Both the position numbers and the translations under genes were made by a program. A DNA stretch of 64,000 bases from Lineolata rhizophorae (taxonomy: Eukaryota; Ascomycota; Dothideomycetes; Lineolatales; Lineolataceae): contig MU001703.1 in assembly GCA_010093515.1 (NCBI GenBank), positions 106,700 through 170,699 on the forward strand, read 5' to 3'. The notes beneath the pieces are model-generated. The model had not been told where the DNA came from. It made no database searches and was given only the letters and a program-made list of their open reading frames with translations. The stretch's first letter is position 1. Every line of letters begins with the position of its first letter. Shown in pieces: positions 61,133 through 64,000 of the stretch.

Positions 61133-63424
61133 ATGGCGAGACGGTCGCGGGATCAGACGTCGTCGCGCTTTGCGTGGTCGACCGTCTTCTACCTTCTCCT
61201 TGTCCTGTGCGCCCCGATGGTGCTTCTGAGCACCTCGGCCCGCGCCCAGGAACAGGAGCCCTTGGCCGACAACTCCATCTCCGGTCCTGGTAAGTTTGCG
61301 CCCGATTCCCGTCCAGGTTGGCGTTGGAAGCAGCGTACATCTAACATGGGAACTTCGCAGTCATCGGTATCGATCTGGGCACGACTTACTCCTGCGTTGG
61401 CCTCATGAAGGGTGGCAAGGTTGAGATCCTCGTCAACGACCAGGGTAACCGGATAACACCGTCGTATGTGGCCTTCACGGACGAGGAGCGTTTGGTCGGT
61501 GATGCGGCCAAGAACCAGTTCGCATCGAACCCGAAGCGGACGATCTTCGACATTAAGCGTATGATTGGCCGCAAATTCGCTGACAAGGACGTTCAAAATG
61601 ATATGGTGAGCTGAATTTCGCCTGCCATGGTATGTCAAGAAGCTATTGCCTAACCACGAATTTGCCCGCAGAAACACTTCCCATTCAAGGTGATCAACAA
61701 GAACGGCCAACCCCGAGTCCAAGTCGAGGTTAAGGGCGAGGAGAAGGCCTTTACTCCCGAGGAAATCTCCGCCATGGTTCTTGGCAAGATGAAGGAGATC
61801 GCCGAGTCCTACCTAGGCGAGAAGGTGACCAACGCCGTCGTAACTGTTCCGGCTTACTTCAACGACGCCCAGCGTGCCGCCACCAAGGATGCGGGCACCA
61901 TCGCCGGCCTCAACGTCCTCCGTGTGGTCAACGAGCCCACGGCCGCCGCCCTCGCGTACGGCCTGGATAAGCAGAGTGAACAAGAGCGCCAGATCATCGT
62001 CTACGACCTCGGTGGTGGTACTTTCGACGTGTCGATCTTGACGGTCGACCAGGGCGTCTTCGAGGTGCAGGCGACAGCCGGCGACACGCATCTCGGTGGC
62101 GAGGACTTCGACCAACGCGTCATGAACCACTTCGTCAAGAAGTACAACAAGGAGCACGACGTGGATATTTCCAAGAACCCCAAGACGATGGGTAAACTAA
62201 AGCGCGAGGTCGAGAAGGCGAAGCGGACGCTGTCGTCGCAGATGAGCACCAAGATCGAGATCGAGTCGTTCCACGACGGCAACGACTTCTCCGAGACGCT
62301 CACCCGGGCGAAATTCGAGGAACTCAACGCCGACCTTTTCAAGAAGACGCTTAAGCCCGTCGAGCAGGTGCTCAAGGACGCCAAACTCAAGAAGTCCGAG
62401 ATCGACGATATCGTCCTCGTTGGCGGCTCCACCCGCATTCCCAAGGTCCAAAACATGCTCGAAGACTTCTTCGGCAAGAAAGCCAAGAAGGATGTCAACC
62501 CCGATGAGGCTGTCGCGTACGGCGCCGCCGTCCAGGGCGGTATCCTCGCCGGCGACGCGCAGGCAACCGGCGTCGTCCTCATGGACGTCAACCCGCTGAC
62601 CCTCGGTATCGAGACCACGGGCGGCGTCATGACGCAGCTAATCAAGCGCGGGACGACGATCCCGACGCGCAAGAGCCAGATTTTCTCGACGGCGGCGGAC
62701 AACCAGCCGACGGTGCTGATCCAGGTGTACGAGGGCGAGCGGTCCATGACCAAGGATAACAACCTGCTGGGCAAGTTCGAGCTGACGGGGATCCCGCCGG
62801 CGGCGCGCGGCGTGCCTCAGATCGAGGTCAGCTTCGAGCTCGACGCCAACGGTATTCTCAAGGTGTCGGCGGGCGATAAGGGCACAGGCCGCTCCGAGAG
62901 CATCACCATCACAAACGACAAGGGCCGCCTGAGCGCAGAAGAGATCGAGCGCATGGTCCAGGAGGCCGAGATGTACGCCGAGGAGGACAAGATGACGCGC
63001 GAGCGCATTGAGGCACGGAACGGACTCGAGAATTACGCGTTTAGCTTGAAGAACCAGGTCAACGACGAAGAAGGGCTCGGCGGCCGTATCGACGAAGACG
63101 ACAAGGAGACGGTAAGCTAAACCCCCACCCCCCTCTCCTTCCTTTTCCCCCGCGACAAACACGCGTTCCTGTTCGCAGATCTGTCTAGTCGAGTGTGGAG
63201 ATGGCTAACGTATGCGGCGACTGCAGATCATGGAGGCCGTCAAGGAGGCCCAGGACTGGCTCGACGAGTACGCCGCCACTGCGTCTACCGAGGACTTCGA
63301 GGAACAGAAGGAGAAGCTGTCCAGCGTGGCGTATCCCATCACGTCGAAGCTGTACGGCGGCGGCGGCGCTGGCGGCATGCCTGACTACGACGAGGGCGAC
63401 AGCTTCGACCACGACGAGCTGTGA
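61133..63424 (+). CDS. kar2: ER-lumen Hsp70 chaperone BiP
   Basis: Hsp70 of the endoplasmic reticulum: drives protein import and folding and controls the unfolded protein response. Exons 61,133-61,289, 61,361-61,605, 61,672-63,111 and 63,227-63,424 give 679 residues. A signal peptide (basic start, hydrophobic core about 15-33, cleavage near residue 38 after ARA) comes first. The ATPase domain has [13 protein letters not shown] (from about 54), the phosphate-2 loop [11 protein letters not shown] (about 245) and [11 protein letters not shown]. The substrate domain has [18 protein letters not shown], the lid follows, and the C-terminus is HDEL, the ER retrieval signal. Introns are 71, 66 and 115 bp. 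For the last intron I chose the acceptor at 63,226 because it restores [15 protein letters not shown] pyrimidine-preceded CAG at 63,179 would instead give nine residues and a stop, with loss of HDEL. The leader is pyrimidine-rich; I did not identify an unfolded-protein-response element. Confidence 0.97.
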
Positions 63425-64000
63425 GCGGGGTCTTCTGTTTCGTCCTAAGGGCGTGGATGGGCTGGCTAGCCAGCTGCTAGCTAGTGGCTGCATGGTTTCT
63501 TGCTTTGATAGGCGTTACATTTTTCTACTTAGTGATGTTTCTCTTTTATTTTTTGCCCTGAGGGCGGGAGGAAAACTGCACGCCGGGGCGGTGGTCGGTA
63601 TCGTGGCATGCATTTCTTGTCATGAGGGAGGGGGGACTTCGGTGGTTGGGCAGGGGCTCGGCTTGAAAATTTTAGAGAATCACGTGTGATGCGTGAGGGT
63701 GGTGGCAAAGGGTGACCGAGCCGTGTATGTATAGAAAAGCGTGGAAGTTGCCGATGCCGAAATTCATTTAGATTTTCTGAAGTGAGGCTTTCGGTGTTGC
63801 GAAAGTGTACGTTAAGGCTAGTACGGGTTACTGGTAGAGAACAGTTGCAGGTTAAGACGCGTGGCATAGGGTTAGTGAAGCTTGAATGGATCAATGCGAA
63901 CAGATTGGCGGTTGTGTGTATATGTAGGTTGCTAGTAGTACTTATCGGATTTAACGTAACGTATTCCACCACCGAGTCGCTCACCCCACCGAGTCGCTCA
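63425..64000. other. 3' flank of kar2
   Basis: 3' UTR and downstream DNA. The last 32 bases (63,969-64,000) are two exact copies of a 15-bp unit separated by CC, possibly the start of a tandem array cut by the window edge. Confidence 0.45.

Overview
The window is nuclear DNA of a filamentous ascomycete (Pezizomycotina, probably a Sordariomycete; the class is inferred). The evidence is short GT..AG introns with CTRAC-type branch points, pyrimidine-rich leaders, fungus-specific families (RTA1-like, Zn2Cys6 regulator, DUF6594-like, Kch1-like), and alternation of GC-rich and AT-rich blocks with decayed genes in the AT-rich ones. I rebuilt gene models by hand, joining exons where splice sites, reading phase and family conservation agree.

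Layout. 1-11,100 is a GC-rich stretch with no recognisable gene. 11,101-19,600 is AT-rich and holds an aldo-keto reductase relic (12,340-12,700), an RTA1-like membrane protein (minus, 13,234-14,215) and a Zn2Cys6 regulator (minus, 15,147-16,636). 19,615-25,676 is cct5 (minus), a chaperonin subunit with eight exons and a 3,161-bp last intron. It is head-to-head with an HP1 chromatin protein (plus, 26,356-27,543). Next come a 50-residue membrane micropeptide (minus, 29,072-29,224), a 412-residue membrane protein with five exact-length 19-residue repeats (minus, 30,261-31,499) and an AT-rich block with a broken gene (33,186-33,880). 37,009-39,364 is a Kch1-type potassium transport protein (plus). 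A Doa4/USP8-type deubiquitinase (minus, 40,743-45,587) and vps27 (plus, 46,443-49,591) lie head-to-head. 50,199-52,176 (minus) encodes a protein with two retropepsin-like domains, next to a DUF6594-like membrane protein (plus, 52,866-53,961). After about 7 kb without a convincing gene comes ER Hsp70 BiP/kar2 (plus, 61,133-63,424).

Functional links. Vps27 (ESCRT-0, captures ubiquitinated cargo) and the Doa4-like enzyme (removes that ubiquitin) act in one endosomal sorting pathway and share an 855-bp intergenic promoter region. cct5 and hp1 share a 679-bp region. The rest are separate transcription units. Most promising for follow-up are the giant cct5 intron, the tandem retropepsin protein, the 19-residue-repeat membrane protein, the micropeptide, and the GC-AG intron that splits the zinc cluster of the regulator.
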